Positions 45,507 to 54,018 of a stretch of 64,000 nt of DNA are shown one piece after another. Made by a program: the position numbers and the translations under genes. The notes beneath the pieces are model-generated. The model saw only the letters and a list, made by a program, of their open reading frames with translations. It had not been told where the DNA came from and searched no databases. Within the stretch, counting starts at the first letter, position 1. Each line of letters starts with the position of its first letter. Source of the stretch: Dyadobacter sp. MSC1_007 (lineage in GTDB: Bacteria; Bacteroidota; Bacteroidia; Cytophagales; Spirosomataceae); NCBI RefSeq assembly GCF_023667495.1, contig NZ_JAMOZL010000008.1:62001-126000 (forward strand), in the 5' to 3' direction.

Positions 45507-48500
45507 TTAGAAACTAAACTTCAGGTTCAACCCGTAAGATCTTGTAGACGGCAAGCCAAACACGTCCGTAGACTGCATGGCGTTGTTCGTACTCATGGCC
45601 TGCTCTGGATCGAAAGGTGCTTTTTTGTAGAAGAAGAACAAGTTCCTGCCTACGAAAGAAATAGAAGCATCTTTGAAAACGGGGTTCGCACCTTTGCTTT
45701 TGATGTTGTAGCCTATTACAAACTGCCCTAACCTCACGTTTGTTCTTGAAAACACGTAAGGTTCCATGATCTTATTCCTGTCTCCGATGGCAGAATAATA
45801 AGTGTAAGGAGCAATGGAAGTAACAGCAACGCCCTCAGGTGTAACTGCATTGATCGGCACTGTTCCTGCATCTCTTGCCTCCGCAGATCTTTCACTCACG
45901 CCATAAGAATCCAGGAATGCTTCTGTTTTGGAGAATGCAACGCCACCGAATTTACCATTAACCAGTACGCTGGCGAAGAAGTTACGATAACTCACATTGT
46001 TGGTCCATCCCAGCAGAAGCTTAGGATTAACATTACCGACGAGGGTTTGCGTAGCCGCCTTGGTAGGGACACCATTTTTATCCAGGATGATCTGCCCTGC
46101 CTCATTGCGCGCGAACTTGTAGACATAAACATCATTGAAAGAACCACCTGCTCTGATAATCGAGGCAAAACCCTCACTGTCTCCACCTACCTGGTAATTA
46201 GGATTAGATGTGATCAATTCTACAATCTTGTTTTTGTTCTGAGAAGCGTTGAGCGTGGTATTCCAGCTGAAATGGTCCGTACGGAAAGGCTCTGCATTAA
46301 GCGTTAGCTCAAATCCATTGTTCTCGATCCTTCCTGCATTAACATAGTAGGTTGTATATCCCGAGCCCGAAGGTGCTGCCAATGAAAGGAACTGGTTGGT
46401 ACTTACACCACTGTAATAAGTAAAATCAAGTCCCAACTTGTTGTGGAAGAACTTGGTTTCCAAACCGTATTCGTTAGCCACGATTTTTTCAGGCTTCAGG
46501 TTCGTAAATGGCACCTGCGTCGGCCTGTTGATACCACCGATGCCAGTTGGCCCGCCTGCACCACCAATAGAGCTCAATGGAAGCACCCTGTTATAAGGTA
46601 CTTCGTTCGCCGTTTGTGAGAACGAAGCCCTCACTTTCAGCAATGAAATTGCCTTAGGCAAATCCAGCATCTGGCTGATCACAGCAGATCCTCCGATAGA
46701 TGGGTAAAAATACGATTGGTTACCGGTAAGCGCCAGGGTAGAAGCCCAGTCATTACGTCCGGCAAGGTCCAGGAAAAGGAAGTCCTTGAAACCAAGGGAC
46801 AAGTTGGCGAATGCGCCCTGCTTGATGGTATTGCTATAATCCGGATGGTTGTTGAAAATGACGTTGTACGGCATATTCGCAAATGTGTATACGTTGGGAT
46901 ACTGCAACGATACTGTACCGTTGTTCACGGTCATTCCATCATAGTATTTGTTCTTCTGATAACTAAGACCGGCCAATGCATTCAAACTAAAATCACCAAA
47001 GCTCTTGTTATAAGTAAGGATACCATCTGTGTAAATGGACTGGTCGGTATACCTGGCGTAAGTCCATGTACCGTTCGGGCTAACGCTTACCGAGTTGCCA
47101 CCCGCCGCGTAGCGCTTGTCATCCAAAACATTGTTATAGTCGATGTTGGCCCTTACCTCAAACCGAAGATTCTCTACGATATCATAGGAGAGTTTCACAT
47201 TGGCAATGAGTCTTTTGTAAGATTGCAGTTTCGGGTCCCTGTTAAGCTCCCAATAAGGGTTGTTCTGCTTCTCTTCCGTCGAATACCAGTTCATCTTGTC
47301 CATGTTCCGGGCCTCATTGAACACTGCGTAGCTATTTTTATAGCTATTAAAGTCGCGATCCCTGGCAAACAAATACAGACCGGTCAGCGGGTTGTTATAG
47401 TAACCAGCACCCGGACGGTTCTTGGATGTTTCAGCAGACAGGATTATGCCGGAGCTGATTGTCATCTTGTCTCTCAGCAGTTTGGTGCTTTGTCTGAACG
47501 AAAAGTTATTTTTCCGGTAGGTATTTGTTGGCATAACACCCTTCGAAGAAATATTTGCGTAGGAAAAATACACATTCGTTTTAGCGTTCCCGCCAGTGAT
47601 TGCCACCGAATTAGTGAAGGTAGCGCCAGTCTGGAAGAAATCTTTGATATAATCTTTCTGATAATTGTCTGCCTTAACCTCCGTTGTTCCTACGGGAGTC
47701 CAGCTATAGTCCCCTCCAACAGTTCCATAACGGTACTGAAAATCGGGAAGACCCGATACTTTTTCCAAAACTGCACTCGAATTGAAGTCAACAGATAATT
47801 TGCCTTCCTTGCCTTTTTTGGTTGTGATCAAAATAACGCCGTTGGCACCCTGGCTACCATAAAGGATAGAAGCATTTGCTCCTCTCAATATGCTGATACT
47901 TTCGATATCGGCCGGGTTAATGGAAGATAGACCATCACCACCATCTGTTCCACCATAAGAACCTGGCTGCGCACCCTTGTTATTGACCATAGGGATACCA
48001 TCGATCACATAAAGCGCTTCACTCGACCCCTGCAAGGATTTATTTCCCCGAAGAACGGCCCTGGTAGAACCCCCTGCGCCGGAGCTGCTCACTTTGATGT
48101 CAATACCTGCCGCCTTACCATTTAAGGCATCGACGAAGTTGGTATTGGCGGCCTGCCGCAATTCGGAGCCCGCAATCTGCTGGGTCGCATAGGTCAACGC
48201 CTTTTTGTCCCGCTGGATACCCAAAGCTGTTACCACCACTTCTTCAAGATTGGCAGCATCCGGTACCATTTTTATATCCATCGAACTGCGGCTACCCACG
48301 CCGAGTTCTTGTTTTAAATAACCGATTGAACTAAACACAAGAATATCGCTGTCTTTCACACCCGCCAGCGAGAAATTACCTTCCGCATCCGCATTGGTTC
48401 CCCTTGTAGTACCTTTCACCGTCACAGAGACACCAGGTAGCCCCTGGTCTTTTTCATCTATCACCTTGCCGGTTACCGTTCTTTCCTGAGCAGAGGCTGA

Positions 48501-48575
48501 TAAAGAAGCTAAAAGCAAAACAAGCCCGAGTGGAATCATTCCTTTCCCTAAGGCCCTAAGTAGCTTTTCTTTCAT
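45507..48575 (-). CDS. SusC/RagA family TonB-linked outer-membrane transporter (SusC2)
   Basis: A 1022-residue TonB-dependent importer. Signal peptide (SLSASAQ), Ig-like domain (ERTVTGKVIDEKDQGLPGV), NLEEVVVTALG, plug (SINPADIESISILRGA, ILYGSQGANGVILITTK) and a barrel ending SYGLNLKFSF. Its Ig-like domain is identical in protein to that of SusC1 over a stretch of some 40 residues, while the DNA differs at silent positions. The barrels are much less alike, so different cargoes are likely. It forms a transcription unit with SusD2 that ends at the hairpin at 43854-43884. Confidence 0.94.
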   Translation of the reverse strand: MKEKLLRALGKGMIPLGLVLLLASLSASAQERTVTGKVIDEKDQGLPGVSVTVKGTTRGTNADAEGNFSLAGVKDSDILVFSSIGYLKQELGVGSRSSMDIKMVPDAANLEEVVVTALGIQRDKKALTYATQQIAGSELRQAANTNFVDALNGKAAGIDIKVSSSGAGGSTRAVLRGNKSLQGSSEALYVIDGIPMVNNKGAQPGSYGGTDGGDGLSSINPADIESISILRGANASILYGSQGANGVILITTKKGKEGKLSVDFNSSAVLEKVSGLPDFQYRYGTVGGDYSWTPVGTTEVKADNYQKDYIKDFFQTGATFTNSVAITGGNAKTNVYFSYANISSKGVMPTNTYRKNNFSFRQSTKLLRDKMTISSGIILSAETSKNRPGAGYYNNPLTGLYLFARDRDFNSYKNSYAVFNEARNMDKMNWYSTEEKQNNPYWELNRDPKLQSYKRLIANVKLSYDIVENLRFEVRANIDYNNVLDDKRYAAGGNSVSVSPNGTWTYARYTDQSIYTDGILTYNKSFGDFSLNALAGLSYQKNKYYDGMTVNNGTVSLQYPNVYTFANMPYNVIFNNHPDYSNTIKQGAFANLSLGFKDFLFLDLAGRNDWASTLALTGNQSYFYPSIGGSAVISQMLDLPKAISLLKVRASFSQTANEVPYNRVLPLSSIGGAGGPTGIGGINRPTQVPFTNLKPEKIVANEYGLETKFFHNKLGLDFTYYSGVSTNQFLSLAAPSGSGYTTYYVNAGRIENNGFELTLNAEPFRTDHFSWNTTLNASQNKNKIVELITSNPNYQVGGDSEGFASIIRAGGSFNDVYVYKFARNEAGQIILDKNGVPTKAATQTLVGNVNPKLLLGWTNNVSYRNFFASVLVNGKFGGVAFSKTEAFLDSYGVSERSAEARDAGTVPINAVTPEGVAVTSIAPYTYYSAIGDRNKIMEPYVFSRTNVRLGQFVIGYNIKSKGANPVFKDASISFVGRNLFFFYKKAPFDPEQAMSTNNAMQSTDVFGLPSTRSYGLNLKFSF

Positions 48576-48641
48576 AATTTGGTAAATTAGTAAATTAAAA
48601 ATTGGTTAAAATTGGTACAGGCCGAATAATTGCAAGCAATT
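48576..48641 (-). repeat. Upstream segment shared by SusC1 and SusC2 (copy 2)
   Basis: Counterpart of 43415-43480, most positions identical, ending around GCCGAATAAT. Its place directly before SusC2 suggests a common leader or control region. Confidence 0.7.
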
Positions 48642-49207
48642 GTCCGGTTAAAACAAATCTCTATAATTAGACAATTTTAAGAAACTCGGGAGTTATTTAT
48701 AAGTTTTAATATACTCCGATTGTCAGGAAGCACCCGGCGGGCCGGCGTCGTTGATCTGCCCGGAAACCTGCCGATCGCGGGTGGGCGAGGTAGAAATCAA
48801 AAATGCTACTTGCATAAATGTAAGTAGCATACACAGTAAACTTTTTCGCATAGGTTGTTGGGTTTATGGATTTTCATGAAATTTAATTCTATCCAGCCAC
48901 TTATGCAATTTATTCCGTCTTTTTTAATTGCACTATATCAATATTTCGAACCAAAACCTATTTTTAGCACATAAAGTGATATTTTAAGTTAGATAACAAA
49001 TATTATTTGTCCGAAACACATTTATAAAAGCGAAGCATATTTTGTTGCGTGCTCGAAACACCAATTTGAATTCGGCATTTATCCATAAAGTCAAAGCTTC
49101 TTTGAAAGTAGCTGTCGAGTGTTTTGGGAATAGAATTTTAACTACAAAAAAGTACTACACGTCAATGCGAAACTGACGGGCTGAACTAGTACTAAAATAA
49201 GAATGGG
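48642..49207. other. Long intergenic region upstream of SusC2
   Basis: A region of 566 bp up to the DUF1761 stop. It holds a vestigial SusC-like N-terminus (48723-48851) with a dyad inside it, ATGCTACTT (48803-48811) / AAGTAGCAT (48822-48830). Beyond is AT-rich DNA with a perfect 7-1-7 palindrome ACAAATA-T-TATTTGT at 48996-49010. No other gene is supported. Confidence 0.65.
48723..48851 (-). pseudogene. Vestigial SusC/TonB-receptor N-terminus
   Basis: A 42-codon frame from ATG (48851) to TGA (48723). It reads as a signal peptide (MRKSLLCMLLTFMQVAF) followed by TRDRQVSGQINDAGPPGAS. The latter matches the start of the Ig-like domain of SusC proteins (compare QERTVSGKV...LPGVS), then stops. The most likely reading is the 5' stub of a third SusC gene lost by deletion or replaced by SusC2. 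A functional short secreted or leader peptide cannot be excluded. Confidence 0.6.
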
Positions 49208-49621
49208 CTACTCGTATTTACGCCATACGCCGAGTATGCTTCCAGTAACCGTATAAACGATTACGCTAACACCGCCGTCGATCAGCGATAGTAAAAGTGG
49301 TTTGAGAGAGAACATGTCCTTGGTGATCGTCTCGAACAATACGAACACGATACCGAACAAGAGACCGGTCAGAAAACCGGCAAGGAGTGATTTAACAGGA
49401 ATTTTGGTAAAAACCCAGGCCATAGTGTAGGCCATAAAGGAAGTGGAAACGATACTTGCCAGATAAGGAACAGGACTTGTGGCCGACTTGATCTGCTCCA
49501 TTGTGAAGCCATTCAACGCCATCCATTTCTCCGAAAATGCGCTGTACCATAAAGCTGGTATTACCTGACCTATCACCACACATACAAGCACGGCCCAAAG
49601 ATTGACAGATTGTCTTCTCAT
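49208..49621 (-). CDS. DUF1761 family membrane protein
   Basis: A 137-residue inner-membrane protein with four hydrophobic helices. The N-terminal WAVLVCVVIGQVIPALWYS with W-Y-S at the end of helix 1, and FSEKWMALNGFT, are typical of DUF1761. The function of the family is unknown. It is a single gene. A perfect -7 box lies 43 bp upstream. Its neighbours (queG divergent in role, the SusC2 region downstream) give no hint. Confidence 0.82.
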   Translation of the reverse strand: MRRQSVNLWAVLVCVVIGQVIPALWYSAFSEKWMALNGFTMEQIKSATSPVPYLASIVSTSFMAYTMAWVFTKIPVKSLLAGFLTGLLFGIVFVLFETITKDMFSLKPLLLSLIDGGVSVIVYTVTGSILGVWRKYE

Positions 49622-49664
49622 AATTTGAGTGTTTTATTCAGTCATCGAAAGGAACTCCCCGCCT

Positions 49665-49672
49665 CAAATATA
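49665..49672 (-). promoter_or_regulatory. Candidate -7 element for the DUF1761 gene
   Basis: On the minus strand TATATTTG matches TAnnTTTG exactly, 43 bp before the start. A -33 element is not obvious. Confidence 0.4.
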
Positions 49673-49698
49673 AGAGGTTTCACATTTAATTGTGCTTT

Positions 49699-50646
49699 TT
49701 ATTCAGGGGATATAACAAATTCGATATTCCGCTTCAATCCTTCATATTTGGCCCTTTTGACCGGTGAGCGTCTGAAAATTTCCCTGAAAACTTCCTCCGT
49801 AATCTCCTGCCAGTCACTATTTTTAAAGGCAGCCAGCGATTCCGGAAGATTAAACTGGCTGGTCTTGTGCGGTTTCGAAAAACGGTTCCACGGGCACACA
49901 TCCTGACAGATGTCACACCCAAAAATCCAGTTATCAAATTTCCCTTTCACCTCATCGGGAATCGCGTCTTTGAGCTCGATGGTGTAATAACTAATGCATT
50001 TGCTGCCATTCACGACGAAAGGTTCGGTAATAGCGTCGGTCGGACAGGCATCGATGCAGCGGGTGCAGGTACCACAGTAATCGGCCATGGCGGTATCGGG
50101 TTCGAGATCCAGATCACAGATAATTTCTCCAATAAAGAAGAAACTGCCCATTTCGCGGTTCAACAGGTTGGAATGCTTGCCTATCCATCCCAAACCGCTT
50201 TTTGCTGCCCATACTTTGTCCATAACAGGTGCGGAATCGACGAAAATGCGACCGTTTACCTCTCCTACTTCTGCCTGAATGGAACTTAAAAGCGCCGCAA
50301 GCTTTTCCTTTAATATATAATGGTAGTCGGTGCCGTAGGCATACTTGGAGATTTTGAGGTCATTCTCACCCTCGGGCAGGCGCTCCGGCGGGTAGTAGTT
50401 GAGCAATACAGAAATAACACTTTTTGCTCCCTCGACGAGTTTGGTCGGATCAAGCCTCTTATCGAAATGGTTCGCCATGTAACCCATTGCCCCGTGATGG
50501 TTGAGATTGAGCCATTTTTCGAGCCTGGGAGCCTCTTGTTCAAGGAATTCTGCTTTGGAGATACCGCAAAAGTCAAAGCCGGTTTCAAGCGCTTTTGCTT
50601 TGATGAACTGACTTCTTTTCTGCCGTACGATATCTTCTGTAGTCAT
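49699..50646 (-). CDS. queG: Epoxyqueuosine reductase
   Basis: A 315-residue cobalamin- and Fe-S-dependent enzyme that reduces epoxyqueuosine to queuosine in the tRNA wobble position. Two [4Fe-4S] motifs are visible: [16 protein letters not shown] and [17 protein letters not shown]. The N-terminal cobalamin-binding part includes SVLLNYYP and [13 protein letters not shown]. It lacks the C-terminal HEAT repeats of longer QueG proteins, as usual in this phylum. It is divergent from grpE across 112 bp. A perfect -7 box sits only 4 bp before its ATG. Confidence 0.95.
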   Translation of the reverse strand: MTTEDIVRQKRSQFIKAKALETGFDFCGISKAEFLEQEAPRLEKWLNLNHHGAMGYMANHFDKRLDPTKLVEGAKSVISVLLNYYPPERLPEGENDLKISKYAYGTDYHYILKEKLAALLSSIQAEVGEVNGRIFVDSAPVMDKVWAAKSGLGWIGKHSNLLNREMGSFFFIGEIICDLDLEPDTAMADYCGTCTRCIDACPTDAITEPFVVNGSKCISYYTIELKDAIPDEVKGKFDNWIFGCDICQDVCPWNRFSKPHKTSQFNLPESLAAFKNSDWQEITEEVFREIFRRSPVKRAKYEGLKRNIEFVISPE

Positions 50647-50650
50647 GATG

Positions 50651-50658
50651 CAAAGTTA
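50651..50658 (-). promoter_or_regulatory. -7 element abutting queG start
   Basis: On the minus strand TAACTTTG, an exact TAnnTTTG match, separated from the queG ATG by four bases. If used, the transcript would start at or next to the A of the ATG (leaderless or nearly so). Confidence 0.45.
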
Positions 50659-50758
50659 CAAATTGATTGTAAAATGCCATCTTGTCAGTAATTTAGCCGT
50701 GGCAAAATAATTTAGGGTAAAAAAGGCTGTTGCAAAAGTCAAATTATTACGAAGAACC

Positions 50759-51400
50759 ATGCCGGAAAATACAGAATTCAACATAGATCAAGACAAAAAT
50801 TACGAAATGAACGAGGAAAAAGCTTCATTGGAAACTGACAATCTGGTAAATGAAGAGAATGCCGAAATTTCCAACAATGTGCCTTTGGACAATGCAGGGC
50901 AGGAAATTACTGGTGAGGCACCCTCCGGTGAGAAGCCAACCGTAGAAATCGATCCGCTGGATGCTGCCAAGGCAGAAATAGCCGAATTGAAAGATAAATA
51001 CCTGCGCTTATATGCTGATTTCGAGAATTTTCGCAGACGTACCGCCAAGGAAAAGCTCGAAATGATCTCCGGTGCAAGTGCTGATATGGTCAGGACTATC
51101 CTTCCGGTAGTGGATGATTTCGAACGCGCGAAAGTCTCTTTTGATTCCTCGACAGACGTGGAAGCCCTTAAAGAAGGGGTTGACCTGATTTATAACAAGT
51201 TATTCAAGACATTGGAATCCAAAGGTTTGAAAGCGATGGAATCCAGGGGAGCGGCTTTTGATGCAGAGATTCACGAATCCATCGCGCAGTTCCCTGCACC
51301 GTCGGACGACCTGAAAGGAAAAGTGATAGATGAAATTGAAAAGGGATATTATCTCAATGACAAGGTGATACGCTACGCGAAAGTGATCGTAGGCGCTTAA
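50759..51400 (+). CDS. grpE: Nucleotide exchange factor GrpE
   Basis: A 213-residue co-chaperone that releases ADP from DnaK. The first ~75 residues are acidic and low in complexity. A long coiled coil follows (AKAEIAELKDKYLRLYADFENFRRRTAKE), then the beta-wing domain with LKAMESRGAAFDAEIHESIAQ and the closing KGYYLNDKVIRYAKVIVG. dnaJ begins 41 bp downstream, so the pair forms the usual grpE-dnaJ operon. dnaK is not in the window. No CIRCE or other heat-shock operator was recognised upstream. Confidence 0.96.
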   Translation: MPENTEFNIDQDKNYEMNEEKASLETDNLVNEENAEISNNVPLDNAGQEITGEAPSGEKPTVEIDPLDAAKAEIAELKDKYLRLYADFENFRRRTAKEKLEMISGASADMVRTILPVVDDFERAKVSFDSSTDVEALKEGVDLIYNKLFKTLESKGLKAMESRGAAFDAEIHESIAQFPAPSDDLKGKVIDEIEKGYYLNDKVIRYAKVIVGA

Positions 51401-51441
51401 TGGGGCTCAACCTTCCTTACAGGATACATCAGTAATTAAAA

Positions 51442-52602
51442 ATGGCAAAGAAAAGAGATTATTACGAAGTCCTTGGGGTGGATCGGGGCGCTTCGGCAGA
51501 TGACATTAAAAAGGCTTACCGCAAGCTTGCAATCAAGTTTCACCCCGATAAAAATCCCGATGATCCTACCGCGGAAGACAAATTCAAAGAAGCGGCCGAA
51601 GCATATAGTATCCTTAGCGACGAAAACAAACGTGCACGTTACGACCAATATGGTCACGCAGGCGTAGGTGGCGCATCAGGAGCGGGTGCAGGTGGTTTTG
51701 GGGGAGGATTTTCAATGGATGATATCTTCTCTCAATTCGGGGATATTTTCGGGGATAGCAGTCCCTTCGGAGATATTTTTGGTCGCCAGGGCGGCAATGG
51801 CCGTCGTGTCCGCAAAGGCTCCGACCTCAGGATCAAGCTTAAATTGAACCTGGAAGAAATCGCTAACGGCGTTGAAAAGAAAATTAAGGTTAAGAGACAC
51901 GTTACCTGCAATACTTGCGGTGGAAACGGTGCGAAACATGGCACGTCGCTGACCAATTGCAATAGCTGTAACGGCACAGGCCAGGTTCGTAAAGTAGTGA
52001 GCACAATGCTCGGCCAAATGGTGTCGACAAGCACCTGCCCTACCTGTAATGGCGACGGTAAAATCATCAGCGAGCGCTGCGACTCCTGCGCAGGCGAAGG
52101 CCGTTTGTTGCAGGACGACCTGATCACGCTCAACATTCCGGGCGGTGTTGCCGAAGGAATGCAACTATCGATGTCGGGCAAAGGCAATGTGCCTGCACGC
52201 GGTGGTGTAGCGGGCGACCTGCTGATCGTGATTGAAGAAGAGGAAGATGCATTGCTGAAAAGAGATGGCAACAACGTCGTATTCGATATGCATTTAAGCT
52301 TTATCGATGCAGCATTGGGAACTTCGGTTGAAATCCCGACCATCGACGGAAAAGCGCGCATTACGATCGATCAGGGTACCCAGGCCGGGAAGATCCTGCG
52401 CCTCAAAGGAAAAGGTATCAAAGACCTGAACGGTTACGGAAAAGGCGACCAGCTGGTACATATCAATGTATGGACCCCGCAGCAACTTACTTCGGATGAA
52501 AGAGAGACTCTGGAGTCATTGCGCCATTCGCCGAATTTCCAACCAAAACCGGGCAAAAACGAAAAGGGATTTTTTGATAAAATGAAAGATTTCTTTCATT
52601 GA
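51442..52602 (+). CDS. dnaJ: Chaperone DnaJ
   Basis: A 386-residue type I Hsp40. J-domain at the start with the HPD motif ([10 protein letters not shown]), then a Gly/Phe-rich region ([13 protein letters not shown]). The zinc centre has four CxxCxGxG-type repeats ([32 protein letters not shown]), followed by the two substrate-binding beta domains ([20 protein letters not shown]). All key residues are intact. It is second in the grpE-dnaJ operon and followed by a terminator hairpin. Confidence 0.97.
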   Translation: MAKKRDYYEVLGVDRGASADDIKKAYRKLAIKFHPDKNPDDPTAEDKFKEAAEAYSILSDENKRARYDQYGHAGVGGASGAGAGGFGGGFSMDDIFSQFGDIFGDSSPFGDIFGRQGGNGRRVRKGSDLRIKLKLNLEEIANGVEKKIKVKRHVTCNTCGGNGAKHGTSLTNCNSCNGTGQVRKVVSTMLGQMVSTSTCPTCNGDGKIISERCDSCAGEGRLLQDDLITLNIPGGVAEGMQLSMSGKGNVPARGGVAGDLLIVIEEEEDALLKRDGNNVVFDMHLSFIDAALGTSVEIPTIDGKARITIDQGTQAGKILRLKGKGIKDLNGYGKGDQLVHINVWTPQQLTSDERETLESLRHSPNFQPKPGKNEKGFFDKMKDFFH

Positions 52603-52631
52603 TCTATAAGAAGTCACAATTATTTAATGGC

Positions 52632-52665
52632 AAAGAGCTGCTTCCTGTCGAAGCGGCTCTTTTTC
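52632..52665 (+). terminator. Terminator of grpE-dnaJ
   Basis: AAAGAGCTGCTTC (52632-52644) pairs with GAAGCGGCTCTTT (52650-52662), one mismatch, loop CTGTC, then more T. It lies 29 bp after the dnaJ stop. Confidence 0.85.
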
Positions 52666-52728
52666 TTTGAACCTGAAATGACCATAAATTGTAATTAATC
52701 TGTGCTTTCCGGCATCCGGCCAATACTT

Positions 52729-53907
52729 ATGAAAAATTTATTACTACTCACCTTGATGATCAGCCCACTGCCTCTCTGTGCTCAACAGGCTACGCCCCAG
52801 GAACTTACTTTTGCAACTTATAATGTAAGTATGGAGGCCGAGAATTACTTCCCGCGTGGCACGCCCGGCAATTCCGAGAAAGTATTGATCAAGGAACTGG
52901 CGTCGGGTCAAAACCAGCAGATCAGGAATATTGCCACGATCATCAAAACGGTCAGACCGGATGTGATCCTCTTGAATGAATTCGATTATATCGAGAAACC
53001 TGAGGAAGGCGTCAGGCAGTTCGTAAAAGCCTATTTGAACAATGATTCGGAGGGCGCGAAGGGAATCGATTACCCTTATTACTACTATTCGACAGTCAAT
53101 ACAGGCCAACCCACGCCCTATGACCTCGACAGGAATGGCAAAACGGAACAATATGGCGCCGACGCCTGGGGATTCGGCAATTATCCGGGGCAATATGGAA
53201 TGGTACTTTTATCGCGGTTCCCGATCGACACGAAAGCAGTCCGCACATTCCAGCATTTCAAATGGAAAGACATGCCAGGCGCATTGAAAACCACTAATGC
53301 CGACGGCTCGGATTGGTATGCGCCCGAAGCATGGGCACATTTTCCGCTTTCCTCCAAATCACATTGGGACGTGCCTGTAAAAGTGGGCGACAAAACTATC
53401 CACATCCTGGCCAGCCACCCTACCCCGCCTTCATTCGACGGGAAGGAGGATCGCAACGGCAAGCGCAATCACGATGAGATCCGTTTTTGGAACGACTACA
53501 TTACTGAGGGGAAAGGCAACTACATTTATGACGACCAGGGCAAAAAAGGCGGCTTGCCCGGAAATACATCTTTCGTGATACTGGGAGACCAAAATGCCTC
53601 TCCGGATGAGGGCAATGCCATTTCTGACGGTATCAGGCAGCTTCTCGGCAATCCCGGAGTCAACGGCGGCTTCACACCCGCCAGCAAAGGCGGCGCCGAG
53701 CATTCACCTGCCAATGCATTTGCCAAAAATCACACCGCATTCTGGCGCATGCGGGCCGATTATGTGCTTCCTTCCAAAAAAGGCTTTCAGGTAATCGATA
53801 GCGGCGTTTTCTGGCCTGCCAAAGACGAACCCATGGCCGACCTCGTCGAAAAACGCGAGTCAAGTTCCGATCACCGGCTGGTTTGGGTCAAATTAAAACA
53901 AGAATAG
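52729..53907 (+). CDS. Exported endonuclease/exonuclease/phosphatase family protein
   Basis: A 392-residue protein with a signal peptide (MKNLLLLTLMISPLPLCAQ), which sets the start at 52729. The EEP fold is shown by FATYNVSMEAEN, PDVILLNEFDY with the metal-binding Glu, ILASHPTPPSFDG, ILGDQNASPDEGN and the final SSDHRLVWVKL with the catalytic Asp-His pair. Secreted members act on nucleic acids or phosphodiester/phosphomonoester substrates; which one here is open. It stands alone and converges with the DUF2723 gene over a shared terminator. Confidence 0.9.
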   Translation: MKNLLLLTLMISPLPLCAQQATPQELTFATYNVSMEAENYFPRGTPGNSEKVLIKELASGQNQQIRNIATIIKTVRPDVILLNEFDYIEKPEEGVRQFVKAYLNNDSEGAKGIDYPYYYYSTVNTGQPTPYDLDRNGKTEQYGADAWGFGNYPGQYGMVLLSRFPIDTKAVRTFQHFKWKDMPGALKTTNADGSDWYAPEAWAHFPLSSKSHWDVPVKVGDKTIHILASHPTPPSFDGKEDRNGKRNHDEIRFWNDYITEGKGNYIYDDQGKKGGLPGNTSFVILGDQNASPDEGNAISDGIRQLLGNPGVNGGFTPASKGGAEHSPANAFAKNHTAFWRMRADYVLPSKKGFQVIDSGVFWPAKDEPMADLVEKRESSSDHRLVWVKLKQE

Positions 53908-53949
53908 AGCCAAGAAGAAACAAGACGAGGATTACGGGCAATAAAACAA

Positions 53950-53985
53950 AAAGGGCGGCACTTGCAAAAACAAATGCCGCCCTTT
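53950..53985. terminator. Bidirectional terminator
   Basis: AAAGGGCGGCA (53950-53960) and TGCCGCCCTTT (53975-53985), a perfect 11-bp stem with A/T runs on both sides, between the converging EEP and DUF2723 genes. Confidence 0.88.
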
Positions 53986-54018
53986 CAACTCTAGACTTTA
54001 AACTCAAAACTCAAAACC

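Noticed and set aside
46716-47798. 360-codon open frame on the plus strand inside SusC2
   Set aside because: It is antisense to a clear TonB-dependent receptor; its translation shows no domain, and the open frame follows from codon bias of the true gene.
48803-48830. Hairpin ATGCTACTT/AAGTAGCAT as a terminator
   Set aside because: It lies inside the signal-peptide codons of the SusC stub and has no T-run; it is noted as a dyad but not called a terminator.
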